From positions 21,312,469 to 21,376,468 of the forward strand of contig NC_092092.1 of assembly GCF_045679555.1 (NCBI RefSeq): a stretch of DNA of 64,000 nucleotides, in the 5' to 3' direction. Below are positions 1 to 14,332 of the stretch, one piece after another. The DNA is from Salvelinus alpinus (taxonomy: Eukaryota; Chordata; Actinopteri; Salmoniformes; Salmonidae). A program made the position numbers and the translations under genes. How positions within the stretch are numbered: the stretch's first letter is position 1; the number at the start of each line of letters is the position of its first letter. The notes beneath the pieces are model-generated. The model was not told the DNA's origin. It searched no databases and saw only the letters and a list, made by a program, of their open reading frames with translations.

Positions 1-477
1 CATGGGTAAAGAAGGTTGATAACATATTATTTGATAAAATAAGAAACAATGTCTTACGTCAAAGTCAAACAACATACAGTACATTTTAGCATGTATTCTT
101 TTTTCTATTTAGATAAATTATTATATTTTTGAATTACACAATACAATATACATTACATTTTTCATTGCATTTCACATTAATTTGCAGTAGCAATACACAT
201 ATAATCCATGGTATATTTACATTGACTAAGAACACAAGCCAAATATCCCATTTGAGAAACATCTGCAGTGCAGACTCAATATCTCCTGTCATGAAATGCA
301 TACTTCTGTTCGACTAGATGATTAGCAGTCCCATATTGCATTAGATTTTACACTGTTCATACTAATGTCAGTTTGACTATAGATTAGAATTTATGGACAA
401 AATTACAAAGAACTATTTTTTCATTTTTTATTGTATATTAGCTTTTTAAAATAACAACTTTGGAGTAATTGGATATA
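1..477. other. AT-rich non-coding flank
   Basis: This is AT-rich sequence with no credible coding region and no repeat I recognise. The only open frame of note (129-317) has low-complexity, hydrophobic composition and no recognisable domain. Confidence 0.5.
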
Positions 478-479
478 TA

Positions 480-1522
480 CACTATATATACAAAGTATGT
501 GGACACCCCTTCAAATTAGTGGCTATTTCAGCCACACCCATTGCTGACAGTTGTATAAAATTGAGCACACAGCCATGCGATCTCCATAGACAAACATTGG
601 CAGTAGAATGGCCTTACCGAAGAGCTCAATGACTTTCAACATGGCACCTTCATAGGATGTCACCTTTCCAACAAGTCAGTTTGTCAAATGTCTGCCCTGC
701 TAGAGCTGCCCTGGTAAACTGTAAGTGCTGTTTTTGTGAAGTGGAAATGTCTAGGAGCAACAACGACTTAGCTATGAAATGGTAGGCCGCACAAGCTCAC
801 AGAACGGGACCGTTGAGTGCTGAAGCGCATAGTGCGTAAAAATCGTCTGTCCTCAGTTGCAACACTCACTACCGAGTTCCAAACTGCCTCTGGAAGCAAA
901 GTCAGCACAAGAACTGTTCATTGGGAGCTTCATGAAATGTGTTTCCGTGGCCGAGCAGCCGCACACAAGCCTAAAATCACCATGCGCAATGCCAAGCGTC
1001 GACTGGAGTTGCCGCCATTGGACTCTGGAGCAGTGAAAACGTGTTCTCTGGAGTGATGAATCACGCTTCACCATCTGGCATTCCGTCGGACGAATCTGGG
1101 TTTGGCGTATGCCAGGAGAACACTACCCGCCCGAATGCATAGTGCCAACTGTAAAGTTTGGTGGATGAGGAATAATGGTCTGGGGTGGTTTTTCATGGTT
1201 CGGGCTAGGCCGCTTAGTTCCAGTGAAGGGAAATCTTAACGCTACAGCAAAAAACGACATTCTAGACGATTCTGTACTTCCGACTTTGTGTCAACAGTTT
1301 GGGGAAGGCCCTTTCCTGCGAGCGCCATACAGAAATGGTTTGTTGAGATCAGTGTGGAAGAACTTGACTGGCCTGCACAGAGCCCTGACCTCAACCCCAT
1401 CAAACACCTTTGGGATGAATTGGCCTAATCGCTTAACATCAGTGCCCAACCTCACTAATGCTCTTGTGGCTGAATGGAAGCAAGTCTCTGCAGCAATGTT
1501 CCAACATCTAGTGGAAAGCCTT
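480..1522 (+). mobile_element. Tc1-like DNA transposon copy, 3'-truncated
   Basis: The left end begins CACTATATATACAAAGTATG after a TA (478-479), the usual Tc1/mariner target. The body reads as a decayed Tc1-type transposase on the + strand. Similarity to the family as I know it stops near 1522, in the C-terminal part of the transposase; the sequence then becomes unrelated and no right inverted repeat is visible. The copy is therefore truncated and cannot move by itself. Family assignment comes from recognising salmonid Tc1-like sequence, not from a search. Confidence 0.8.
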
Positions 1523-1531
1523 TTACTTTGA
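817..1531 (+). pseudogene. Tc1-like transposase remnant (broken)
   Basis: This is the remnant of a DDE transposase that cuts and pastes a Tc1/mariner element. The first catalytic aspartate lies in a WSDESRF motif at 1049-1069 (Asp codon 1055-1057). An in-frame TGA near 1166 follows, and the same frame resumes with the MVWGGFSW block at 1175. Further on, the SPDLNPI-type block carrying the third catalytic region is readable only in another frame (about 1335-1425), so at least one frameshift is also present. Open pieces are under 120 residues, against about 340 for an intact Tc1 transposase. It is non-functional. Confidence 0.75.
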
Positions 1532-2665
1532 AAGGAATCACTGAGTGCAAACAAATGCTCCTCCTGTTTCCAATGTGTAACAAAACATTTCTGCGGACAT
1601 TGTGGTATTGAATAAAGTTTCAATGCCGTTTATTTTTAATCTAGGCCCTTAGCTAATGTACAGTAATACAGGCTTTTAATGGAGGGGAAACACCACCTTT
1701 TGGCCCAGAGAAAAAATGGCTTTGAGAAAATCAATGGGACATTTTACTCAAATTTCACAGATTTCAGTGAGTGACTTATATGCGGCAGCACACTCTTAAC
1801 TCTGCACTCTATCATAAAGAAAAGTATTGAAACAAAATATGTTTTCTTTCATATAACTTATTTTTCAATATACAATATTGACACAATTATTGAACGCTGT
1901 AATGACAGGACTATTGGAGAACCAAACCCAGGACATAATACATAGACTATTAGTTTGGTGTCTAGTATAGTCATGTGTGCTATAGTTCTGCTGTCTAACC
2001 CATGACCTTTACCTCCAGATCACATTTCTGCTGTCCTGCACGCATCACAAACAGGTTATTACATGTGCAGTTTCTATGAGTGAAAACCTTTTAAGCTTGT
2101 TTCTTTGTTTCTAGTAGTTACCAGTATTTCTTTGTTTCCCGTAGTTACCATAATGTTTATTAGATATACAGTAAATATAGTTAGAAGAATGTATATAATA
2201 CTAAGTGTTGAGGTATTGAGAACAGTACAATGGAAATGAAAGCATGACATTACTTTTATCCTCCTTGCAAATATATTCTTCATTCTATCATTCTGTCAGA
2301 AACTGGAGCAAATTGTGACCTTTTTGGGACACTGTAACTATGCATGTGCCTTAAAATATCCCTGTTGCTCTTTGGCCAGCAGGATAGAGTCACACACAAA
2401 CAGGCCATGTCATCTTCCTACATAGAGGTTGTTTGTGAAACCCGCTCTGGAAAAACTGACCCTGTCCTGCAGGCTCAACTTGTTTTTTTTGTTTCGTTTT
2501 TTTAACAGCGGAGAAAAATATAACACAGTGGAACATTTTAAATATGACCTGTTCATAAATGCAAAACATTTATGAACGTTTTTCCTCTCGGAAAATGTGT
2601 GCGAAATTAGCAAATGTTTGGTGCATACTGCTGTAAATATGATTGGATTCAATACAATCATGAAT
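1523..2665. other. Intergenic stretch, no gene seen
   Basis: No convincing coding region or classified repeat was found. The one notable structure is a perfect 11-bp hairpin at 2551-2577, listed separately. Short open frames here lack codon structure or domains. Confidence 0.5.
2551..2577. repeat. Perfect 11-bp inverted repeat (hairpin)
   Basis: GTTCATAAATG (2551-2561) and CATTTATGAAC (2567-2577) are exact reverse complements separated by CAAAA. No terminator or RNA gene can be inferred; it may simply be a palindrome in AT-rich DNA. Confidence 0.7.
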
Positions 2666-4021
2666 CAGAATTCAGAAGGTATTCACACCCCTTGAATTTT
2701 TTCATTTTTTTTGTGTTACAGCCCGAATATTTTTTTTTTTACAAATGTATATTTTGTATCACTGGCCTACACACAATACCTATAATGTTAAAGTGGAATT
2801 ATGTTTTTAGAAGTATTCATCCCCTTTGTTATGGCAAGCCTAAATAAGTTTATGAGTAAAAGGTTGCTCAACAAGTCACATAATAAGGTGTCTGGACTCA
2901 CTGTGTGTGCAATAATTATGTTTAACATGATTTTTGAATGACTACCTCATCTCTGTACCCCACACATACAATTATCTGTAAGGCCCTTCAGTCGAGCAGT
3001 GTATTTCAAACAAAGATTTAACCACAAAGACCAGGGAGGTTTTCCAATGCCTCGCAAAGAAGGGACCCTACTGGTAGATGGGTCAAAATCTAAAAAAGCA
3101 GACATTGAATATCCCGTTGAACATGGTGAAGTTATTAATTACACTTTAGATGGTGTAACAATACCCCCACTCACTACAAAGATACAGGCGTCCTTCCTAA
3201 CTCACTTGCCGGAGAGGAACTAAACCGTTCAGAGATTTCACCATGAGGCCAATGGTGACTTTAACACAGTTACAGAGTTTAATGGCTGTGATAAGAGAAA
3301 AGGAGGATGGATCAATAACATTGTAGTTACTCCACAATACAAACTTAAATGACACAGTGAAAAGAAGGAAGCCTGTACAGAATAAAAATATTCCAAAGCA
3401 TGCATCATGTTTGCAATAAGGCAGTACAGTAAAAATGTGGCAAAGAAATTAACTTTATGTCGTGAATACAAAGTGTTATGTTCTGGGCAAATCCAACACA
3501 GCACATCACTGAGTAACCACTCTTCATATTTTCAAGCATGGAGGTGACTAGGAGTTTTTTAGGATAAAAAGAAACGGAATAGAGCTAAGCATAGGCAAAA
3601 TCCTTGAGGAAAACTTGGTTCAGTCTGCTTTCCAACAGACACTGGGAGACAAATTAACCTTTCAACTGGACAATAACCTAAAAGACAAGCCAAATATACA
3701 CTGGACTTGCATACCAACACGACATTGAATGTCCCTGAGTGGCCTAGTTACAGTTTTGACTTAAATCGTCTTGAAAATACTTTAAAATGGCTGTCTAGCA
3801 ATGATCAACATCCAACTTGACAGAGCTTGAAGATTTTAAAAAATAATAATGTACAAATATTGTACAGTCCAGGTGTACAAAGCTCTTAGAGACTTACCCA
3901 GAAAGACTCACAGCTGTCAAAGGTGATTCTAACATCTATTTACTCAGGGGTGTGAATACTTATGGAAATGAGATATTCCTGTATTTAATTTTCAAAAATG
4001 GAATACTTATTGAAGGCACTA
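2666..4021 (+). mobile_element. Tc1-like element, decayed (copy B)
   Basis: The left end reads GAAGGTATTCACACCCCTTG, and the right end carries GGGGTGTGAATACTT followed by GAAGGCACTATA, matching the inverted termini of a common salmonid Tc1-like family. Between 3530 and 3870 the + strand encodes fragments of the transposase C-terminal half (a QLDN motif with its glutamine, aspartate and asparagine around 3665-3680), with stops and frameshifts. The same family occurs inverted at about 21.1-22.7 kb. The boundaries are estimates to within about 10 bp. Confidence 0.75.
3530..3880 (+). pseudogene. Transposase C-terminal fragment of copy B
   Basis: Translated pieces resemble the C-terminal catalytic half of a Tc1-type transposase: a block rich in Gln/Asp/Asn followed by a PEWP-like and Asp-Leu-Asn-type block. 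Stops interrupt every frame. The 74-residue open frame at 2999-3223 lies upstream within the same element and does not look like a standalone gene. Confidence 0.55.
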
Positions 4022-4820
4022 TATATATGCTGCAGGTTTCATTTCTATATGTTTAGGACGTGTTTTGGTTTATTTTGAGTTCATTTGACTGCCCTGCCTC
4101 CTGATATTATCTCTATTTATTGATTTATTTGTTCATTCTTCTGTATGACTTTGATTTTCCCCCCAGCGACTGTTTGTTGAATGATTGTCCATGCTACTGA
4201 TTTGTTTCATAACTAAACGTTTCAAACTAAACTCCCTCCATGAAAATGGTGGTTCAGTTGAGCAAAGCAAAAACAGCCTGCTCATCCTGAAATTGAGACA
4301 TCACCGTAACCTTTCTTCTAGGACACACACACACGTGTGTGCTCGTACACGAGAAGACAATTTTTTAAAACTAAAACATGCTTGCAACATACAGTATTTC
4401 CCAGTACCTATTTCTGTACTGTATGTGAAATATACTTACATATGTACATCAATATATTTTGAATAGCAGATTATTTTTCTGAATATTCCAGAATCAATTT
4501 AGCCACATACTTAACCAAACACACTAGCACACTCTGGCACACTGGCTGGCCTGTAGTGAGACAAACACCAGCAGCACACCCTCCAACTGCCCCTGAGGCA
4601 GCACAGTGCTACTGTACCCCTAACAAGCCACAGGGATTAAATGACTGTCTAGTGTTGGGATTCAGAACGGATTGAGTGTTGGCAATCATGCTTGTGCCAA
4701 AAATGAACTTTGGTCAAAACCAGACACAGAAACATAGAGGCTATTGTGCTGTGTGTACACACCCACAGAGGAGTTTACAGTAGTGGTGAGAGAGGGAGAG
4801 AGCGATATAGAGAGGGGGGA
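4022..4820. other. Intergenic stretch, no gene seen
   Basis: This is unclassified AT-rich DNA. A short CA/GT palindromic patch lies near 4322-4340. The 93-residue open frame at 4185-4466 has no recognisable domain and is not called. Confidence 0.4.
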
Positions 4821-4823
4821 GTA

Positions 4824-4824
<1 letters not shown>

Positions 4825-4866
<42 letters not shown>
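4825..4866. repeat. (GA)n microsatellite
   Basis: About 20 uninterrupted GA dinucleotides sit inside a wider purine-rich patch (about 4785-4900). Confidence 0.95.
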
Positions 4867-4870
<4 letters not shown>

Positions 4871-5448
4871 CAATGGAGTAAAATAGAGGGGGAGAGGAAA
4901 GGAGAGTTTGCCTAGGATCGATCTGCTCACCGTTGGGACTGTGCTAACAGCCTCTAGCTCTCAGGTGTCCAGTCGATAGCTGATGCATTAGTCTGCTGAT
5001 ATGCGCTGGTTTTGGGTTTAAACACACATTTTCTTAATACAACATGACCCCATTTCCCCCTATCATTAATCATGTAACCCGATTTATGCCGTCCCTCTTT
5101 GCCTCTGCGTTTCATTTGGCCTGTCAGACCTCTTTCTTTTCCCTGCGCCAGGCACCGTGTAAACTCTGGAGGACGAGCGGCCTCTGATGTCGTTGCGGTT
5201 GGGAATGATTGCAGCTGTATGATCCTTTATTTTTTTTGAGTTTCGAGGAAATATTGCCCAGGCAGTTGCATTACTGTATGACTAATTTTAGCCTATGCTC
5301 AGAGATATGGTTGGTAGAAGCGAGCAGGAGAGAGACTGTCCTTCAAAAGATTGAAGGGGGAACTGAATATTCAAGAACCAAAATAGGGGTACACAAGCTA
5401 TGAGAATGCAATGCTTTGGGTTCTGCTGTGGAGCAAATCATTTGGGGG

Positions 5449-6129
5449 TTGTGTGCTAGTGATGGGAAGTTCGCTTATTTTTACTAACTCTGATCTTTTC
5501 GACTCGTTCAGTCAAAATAACAAATCTTTTGACTCATTTCGCTCATTTGAGTCAGCAATGCATATAGCACGCAGGACCCTCTACCGGCGAACGATGAACT
5601 GAAAACTCAAAAGATTCATGATTCTACAAGCCTCTTGTTCACATGTTGTTCACCATAAGGGGCTTATTGGAGCTGTCATTTGTGACTGAGACTTGTAAAA
5701 GTGTGCTTTAAACAATGTATATTTGTTGATTGTTTGGCATACAAATAAGATTATTTATTGAATCTTGATACATTTGAAACGAGGTCTAGTTATGGCCATA
5801 ACCGGACTAGATTGTGAACGATTCTTGGAGGAATGCATTGCTTGACTACCATAACGGTTATGAGCACCCTCATGGCAGGTGCTCATCACCCTCATGGCAG
5901 TCAAGCAATGACTTTTCGTCTATCTATGCTGCCTTCATGATCGGAGCACGTCTCCGGAGCCACTGAGCTGGAGGAGCGAGTGTTAATCCTGCTGTAGACC
6001 TAGTCACTGTGGCCAGCAGGTCAAACCAACAACTGAAATGAACGAGTCACTCAGAAAAATTCATCATGACTCTCAAGTGAGTAAAAAAAAGAACGAATCG
6101 TTAGCGAACTGCACATCACTAATGTGTGC
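5449..6129. mobile_element. Non-autonomous hAT element with 8-bp target duplication
   Basis: The element runs 5457-6121. It starts TAGTGATGGGAAGTTCG and ends with the inverted counterpart CGAACTGCACATCACTA. It is bracketed by near-identical 8-mers TTGTGTGC (5449-5456) and ATGTGTGC (6122-6129), 7 of 8 matching, as expected for hAT insertion. At 665 bp it has no transposase. The middle contains a short duplication of CCTCATGGCAG and an internal inverted repeat (GCATTGCTTGACT / AGTCAAGCAATG, about 5835-5910). Confidence 0.8.
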
Positions 6130-6186
6130 GGAGATGGAGCTTGTATGATTACCATGACCACATATGGACAGACGGGATACTAAGAC

Positions 6187-6958
6187 TTAGGGCCCAAATT
6201 TCCCAAATTCTCTGTTTTGTTTTTCCAGGTTTACGTTGATCCCAAATTTTTCAGGTTTTCGCTCTCAAAATCACCGTTTTTTATAGAAAAACAACAAAAT
6301 TGGATGTTGTAAGTCCACAACAACGCTTAAACAACATCATGAGACCACTTTTGAGCTCTGGGAAAAATATAAGACATTTAGATTTTTTTGTGTAGTTACC
6401 CTTTAATGCAAATACATTTACATTTAAGTCATTTAGCAGACGCTCTTATCCAGAGCGACTTACAAATATAAATATACACCAGCAAGAGACTGTTGTTTGG
6501 TTAGTGATGTTTCTGTAGCAGTCATGTGGTTGCAGAGTTTATGAAGCAAATGGCCACCGAATTGATGCAAATAATCATGATATCTTTCTGCCAGGTAGGC
6601 TACTTTGTAGTTAACATTTAATTGAGAATGTTTTTGGGAAAACCTTTCTATCTCCACCAGAAGAAGGTTATCATTAACATCATGCTAATTGCTACACAAG
6701 GTGTACACACACACACAGACAGGGGCATTCCTGTGCCATTTCAGAAAGTTGCAGGAAAATACATATCACTGATGCATTTTGTTCATGTCTTATGATTAAC
6801 TTGGGCACATTAATGACATTTCTAATACAAGTTCAATACATTTAGTTGATTTCCTACTAATTTCAATAAATGATTTAATATTGTTGAATTCCATTTTTAT
6901 GTCTGGATTCTGTGATTCCGTCCACGTTCTACACAACGTGGATTTTCTAGGGCCCTAA
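6187..6958. mobile_element. Non-autonomous TIR element (TTAGGGCCC ends)
   Basis: The outer ends TTAGGGCCC (6187-6195) and GGGCCCTAA (6950-6958) are exact inverted copies, and the sequence just inside resembles a repeat I recognise from salmonid DNA. No transposase is encoded. A fragment of another very common teleost repeat, containing CATTTAGCAGACGCTCTTAT, lies within it (about 6410-6467), so the element is a composite. I do not assign a superfamily. Confidence 0.55.
6410..6467. repeat. Fragment of a widespread teleost dispersed repeat
   Basis: The segment with GTCATTTAGCAGACGCTCTT and CCAGAGCGACTTACAAA is a familiar repeated module in fish genomes. Only about 58 bp are present. I am not sure which family it belongs to. 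Confidence 0.6.
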
Positions 6959-7096
6959 ACACTGTCTACCACTGTGACATTATGTTGACGGGATGTGTCC
7001 CATGTGTGTAGTGTCTGTCTTGTGGTTAGGACAAACGGTATACGGCGACATCGTTCAGAGCCCCCTACAAGCCCATTTCCCATGAGGCATCTCACT

Positions 7097-7122
7097 GTAA
7101 ACATTCCCCTTGCTGTGTTTAC
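7097..7122. promoter_or_regulatory. Candidate inverted pair of forkhead sites
   Basis: GTAAACA (7097-7103) and its exact reverse complement TGTTTAC (7116-7122) lie 12 bp apart. Both match the core bound by forkhead (FOX) factors. It sits in unique, non-repeat sequence. Motif evidence only. Confidence 0.35.
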
Positions 7123-8408
7123 CTCTAATAAATCGCTCTGCTTCGTCTTCTATGGCTAATTGGCTTAGTGCTCGACATTCAAGCCCACCCCACACCACCC
7201 CTCTCCGCCCAACAGGCCTCCTGCTCTTTTTCTGCTCTACACATTTTTCAGAAGTTCCACTATGACTAAATATTTCTGCTGCTGCGGTGGTGGCGTTTCA
7301 CTGGGAATTTGTCTTCATTTCCCCTGTTGGCTGGTTTGTTTATGAACGTAAACACAGCACCCTGGGAACATGGAAAAAGGCCTGATCTTCTTGTCTAATT
7401 AGATCTCAGTGCAACGAGAGCTAGAGCAGCGGTTTGTACCTCGTGGGGTTAAGGGCACAGACAGCACTCTAGTGAATCATCTGAGAGTAGAACGCTATTG
7501 GAACTGGGCCAACCGAGCTGACCTTCAGGTACTGACTGACAGACTGTAGCTGCATTGTGTTCTGTGAGTCCAGTGTAAGCCTAAGTGAGTCAGGGGGTAG
7601 GACTGGCCTCACTGTGGTATAGCCAAGGTGGGGCCATGACTGAGGGGTATGTCACACGCTTGCTGGTTGGTTCGGCAGGGTCTTGCCCAGGTTTCTAATT
7701 GCCGGTGTCAGAACACAGGAAGTGGGGAAACCAGAGTCTGGAGTGTGTGGGACCCAGGGGCCGGAGCGCACCAGGTCAGACTGGGTTTATATGCCTGTCA
7801 CTTTGTCACCGATATCCCCATAGCGTCTGTCACTCGCCACACACATGCACACATGGATGCGGGCACACACACACACACAGAAGTGACACAGACGCATACA
7901 CAGAGATAATTGGTATCTGCCAGTCAGAAAGACAGATAAAGTACTTTGAGAAAGCCAGCTTTGTTCATTCCTTCAATATTAGTTGGCCATTTTCCTTTCC
8001 ATTTCACCCCTATCTCTTTTGATGATTCCCTGATGCAATGTGGTGATTGTGGTCTCTAACTAATTCTAGTCATAGCATATCAATTATTTCATTTGTTTGT
8101 TCCTATAAAACTAATCTCTATGAACACCAAGACTACAACACAATGCTGATTGCTTGTAAACAGGTTGAATGTATTCAGAGTGCTTTGTTACAGACTTTGG
8201 AGCTGTACCAAAGGATAGCATTTCCCACAAGAACAGGAGAAAAAGTTATGTTTTTTTGTTGTTTCCCCCTAAAAGAAACCCTGTCGAACAAAGAGCAGAG
8301 TTGTGGAAGTACCAAAGGTTTACATGCTGTTGTGGTGAAAGCAAATATACAATTACCTGAAGGGGATATCATGAGCAACCAACGAATGGTATTTAGATAC
8401 AAGAGGGA

Positions 8409-8468
8409 ATGCACACAAACACACACACACATACACACACACGCACACACGCATGCACACACACACAG
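8409..8468. repeat. (CA)n microsatellite, imperfect
   Basis: CA dinucleotides interrupted by AT, GC and GCATG variants. Confidence 0.9.
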
Positions 8469-9159
8469 GATGGTATTTCAATCCACAGCCTGGACAGCAT
8501 GGAGTTTTCAGTGAGCTGTCTGTGTGGTTTCCTGTGAAAGCCAAGCAGTTGATTCATCATTCAACTGCCACAATGGGCCTGATACACGATACCTACCAAC
8601 ACACATACATACTCACGCTCACACACAGTTTTTTTGGCATAATATAATGCATGCATATCTTAGGTGTGAAATTTTCACAATATGTGCTTTCACTTTTATG
8701 ACAAAATAATACAGAATATGAGCGAACACAGGAAAGGGTCCTTTAGCGCTCACTCCATGTGGCCCAGGCTGACTTCACTGATGTGTGGGAGGCTGGCTGT
8801 TAGACGAGTGCTTGCTGCTGCCCATTGACACCCACAGAAGTCTATGCCGGCTGTAAGTATTGAATTTAACTGTAGCTCTGATGTATTTTCGGGCCACCAC
8901 ACTCAATCCTGAATCGGGCTGCTATCGACTCAGGGGCTGTAGTTTCCTTTCTCCTGCCGATAGACATAGGCCTCACTCAAATAGCCCAGACACTCTGATC
9001 AATGTGGGCCGTAAGTAGCAATCCCCACCCTGCCTCTTAACTGACACAGGGGCACTTGAGCCCAAGAGGTCCCATCTTGTTAACATAGATTTCCTCATCA
9101 GTGGCTCTCTGGTCCAATGGACAGAGGGGCTGACTGACCCACTATTTAAGACCAGGACG

Positions 9160-9397
9160 CCAATCAGGGTCCTCCACACTGGACGGGTCAAGCCGCCAAT
9201 CAATGTCCTCCACACTGGACGGGACTGGCACCCAATCAGGGTCCTCCACACTGGACGGGCCAAGCCGCCAATCAATGTCCTCCACACTGGACAGGCCAGG
9301 CCACTATTTCACGGTCCTCCACAGTGGACGGGCCTGGCCAGCAATCAGGGTCTTCCACACTGGACGGGACTGGCACCCAATCAGGGTCCTCCACACT
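9160..9397. repeat. 36-bp minisatellite, about 6-7 copies
   Basis: The unit contains CCAATCAGGG then TCCTCCACACTGGACGGG and repeats about every 36 bp. Units alternate between a CAGGG and a CAATG variant, which suggests that dimers were duplicated. The open frames that cross it on either strand are repeat translations. Confidence 0.85.
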
Positions 9398-9482
9398 GTC
9401 TGGACGGCAGGTCTGAGTGCGCTCAAACAGAGGGGTAACAGTGGCTGTATTTTTGGCAGCTAGTCACAGTAATAGCTGTAGC

Positions 9483-9873
9483 TTCTGTATTTGTCTTGAC
9501 TGTATCAGCTACAGTAGGTATGGAAGTGGACTTCTGTATTTGTCTTGACTGTATCAGCTACAGTAGGTATGGAAGTGGACTTCTGTATTTGTCTTGACTG
9601 TATCAGCTACAGTAGGTATGGAAGTGGACTTCTGTATTCGTCTTGACTGTATCAGCTACAGTAGGTATGGAAGTGGACTTCTGTATTTGTCTTGACTGTA
9701 TCAGCTACAGTAGGTATGGAAGTGGACTTCTGTATTTGTCTTGACTGTATCAGCTACAGTAGGTATGGAAGTGGACTTCTGTATTCGTCTTGACTGTATC
9801 AGCTACAGTAGGTATGGAAGTGGACTTCTGTATTTGTCTTGACTGTATCAGCTACAGTAGGTATGGAAGTGGA
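9483..9873. repeat. 49-bp minisatellite, 8 near-identical copies
   Basis: The unit starts TTCTGTATTTGTCTTGACTG and ends GGTATGGAAGTGGAC. Eight copies fill 391 bp with almost no divergence; the main variant is TTTGTC versus TTCGTC, in two copies. Such homogeneity implies recent expansion or ongoing slippage and exchange. Confidence 0.95.
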
Positions 9874-12036
<2,163 letters not shown>

Positions 12037-12565
12037 TTGCTATAACAGTTTAAGTAATCAAACCCTGCTGTTTGGCTTTTGAGAGAAGGACAGGTTCCCC
12101 TCTTGGCTGAAGGTATACAAACGGACACACGTCTCCTGTTGGTACAGCGTCAGATGAGACTTCTCAGCCAGGAAGCTGACACTAACAGCAGGTGGCCTCC
12201 CAAATGTTATCTCTGTGACCTATGGCTGGCCATGTCTGATCACTTTACAATAACTCAATTCACTCACTGTGAGGAGGGGATCACTAAAGCCTGTCCACAA
12301 CTGATAAGATATCCTCGACAGCAGGACAGGGATTTTCTATCCTGGGAGAGATAGACAACAAAGACTCCAACAGGGAGACAGTGAACAAGAGAAGTAGGAG
12401 AGTGACTGAAAAATAAACAATTGCGTGAATGTACAGTCAGACAGGTACAATGCCACTAGATTGAGAACAGTGGCCCCTAAATGTTTTTAACACCTGCACC
12501 CAGCTAAAGATTTGGCGACATTTCTTGTGACCCACCAAGTACATAAAACCATTGTCTTGTCTTAA

Positions 12566-12911
12566 AGGGGCAATCCGATGTTGAAACATTAATAAAGCGT
12601 TTTCCCTGCCACTGTTTCTGTAAAAATCTGAGGGATGAGGCTGGAGAAATAGACAGAGCTATGGATGCAAGGACTGACCATCCATGATATCAAAATATAG
12701 TTTTAACCATATTTTGAGGCTATACATTGTTTGTTTACATTTATTTTGTTTACAAACATTGGAGTTAAAGAAGCTACATTTTGGGATCTGGCGTGGTACG
12801 ACAGTTGAACTAAGCTCATGAGGCATTTATGTTATATTCTTCAAGAATCAATGGGTACATATCATTAATTTATACGTCGAAAAATGTATGTAGAAACTGC
12901 AGATTGACCCT
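12566..12911. mobile_element. piggyBac-type MITE with TTAA target sites
   Basis: The element starts AGGGGCAATC and ends GATTGACCCT, whose reverse complement differs by one base. It is flanked directly by TTAA on both sides (12562-12565 and 12912-12915), the target duplication of piggyBac transposons. At 346 bp it has no transposase. The body matches a repeat I recognise from salmonid DNA. Confidence 0.8.
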
Positions 12912-14332
12912 TTAAGCTGTGACTCGCCAATTGGGAAATAATTATGTAATTACTCCTCTACTCTAGCATTCTGTCAAGTTTCATGGTTAAGGTTATACGG
13001 TTAACCTCAGACAGTGGCTCGAACTAGAGCACATACATAATTGTGTGGCCAGCCCATAGCCTGAGGAGGTGATGAGTAATCACTCTCTTGATTATACCTG
13101 CCACACAACTCTCTCGCTAACCTCTGTTTCACTAGGGTCATTCCACCTGAAAAAGTAAAAGAAAGAGACTTTCGACACCCGCCATCTCAGATTGTTCTTA
13201 AATTGTTTCTGTCGTTAGTAACAGATATGATTAGCGTTCCTGAAACATTGTTTTGTTTGAAATATAATTAGATTTCTGAGAAATTAAGCGAATTGAATGC
13301 ACACAAATTGTCCATTTTAATGTAAAGGATTCAGATCATTTTCAATAAATATAGTAACCAGCATCTGATTTAGACCAAATTTCTTCCTACCAATACCATA
13401 AAATTGTAAAAAAAACACTCACGGTCCCCCACACTTCATGCCAATCCCACCCCAATAACCAGTATACAGTATCAGTTTTCTATGTTTGACAAGTAGTATG
13501 AACCTGTGGCTTGGAGTATTGCTTCTCCATAGTATGTAATGTATTCCATGTGAATCTGATGATGGTTGTTTTCCCCTGTTCAGAGAAATGAGTCATTGAA
13601 GTTGCTAGTATTATTTACCATAATGTAGTGTGAATGTACCATGTACCAAGCCAGTCCTCCGCAAAAGCAATACAGTTTTTCCTTCTCTTAGCAGCCTAAT
13701 GCCTCAGCTCAACTCCTTGAATAGTCCAACAAGTGGCCACTCTCTGAGAGGGCTATCCCTATGGTGCCATTCTCATATTAATACTTTTCCTACAAGTCCA
13801 AAACATTGATGGACAAATTGGGTAGGGACTAAAATATTGTGACAGCCCTAATAAAATAATTAATTGAATGGCAGTCATGTTTTTTTATTTTATTATTAGG
13901 AAACAGTTGTATTGTGATTAGTGACATTTGCCATTAAACCCAGTCTAACCCAATACCATTACAATTGCAGAACTCTATTCAGTGTGTCTTTGGGAGCATT
14001 GAAGACCAATAGAGACAATACAATTGAAACCACTGCTATAGCCTAATGGTTTGCTTGTTCACCAGGAACTAATCCAGACCTTTTTTGATGGGAATAAACC
14101 ACACATGAAGGGGCCGTTTCCTTGACACGGATTAAGTTTAAAAGAAAGACAAACTGAATTGCTTTCATGAAAGACTGATTTGAATTGTGAGGATGACCAA
14201 ACAATTTATTTTCATCATGAGCAAAATCTATTGGTTTTCTACTCAATGTTGCGAAGGAAATGTTGTGATCTATTTAATAAACACAAGAGAACAGCAAAAT
14301 GGATAAAATAGTGTGGCGGTATAGCAGGAATA

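Larger units (their letters stand above)
6959..9155. other. Mostly unique intergenic DNA with CA microsatellites
   Basis: No gene is supported. Short CA-rich patches occur near 7841-7880 and 8409-8468. The 155-residue open frame at 8047-8514 reads through the CA tract and has no domain. A paired forkhead-type motif at 7097-7122 is listed separately. Confidence 0.45.

Noticed and set aside
9483..9873. CRISPR-like array of regular repeats
   Set aside because: The 49-bp units abut directly without unique spacers. This is a eukaryotic minisatellite.
12184..12199. CTCF-like core CAGCAGGTGGCC upstream
   Set aside because: Only about 12 of 16 positions match and the 3' part of the motif is missing. 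The same holds for 23346-23357 and 53132-53147.
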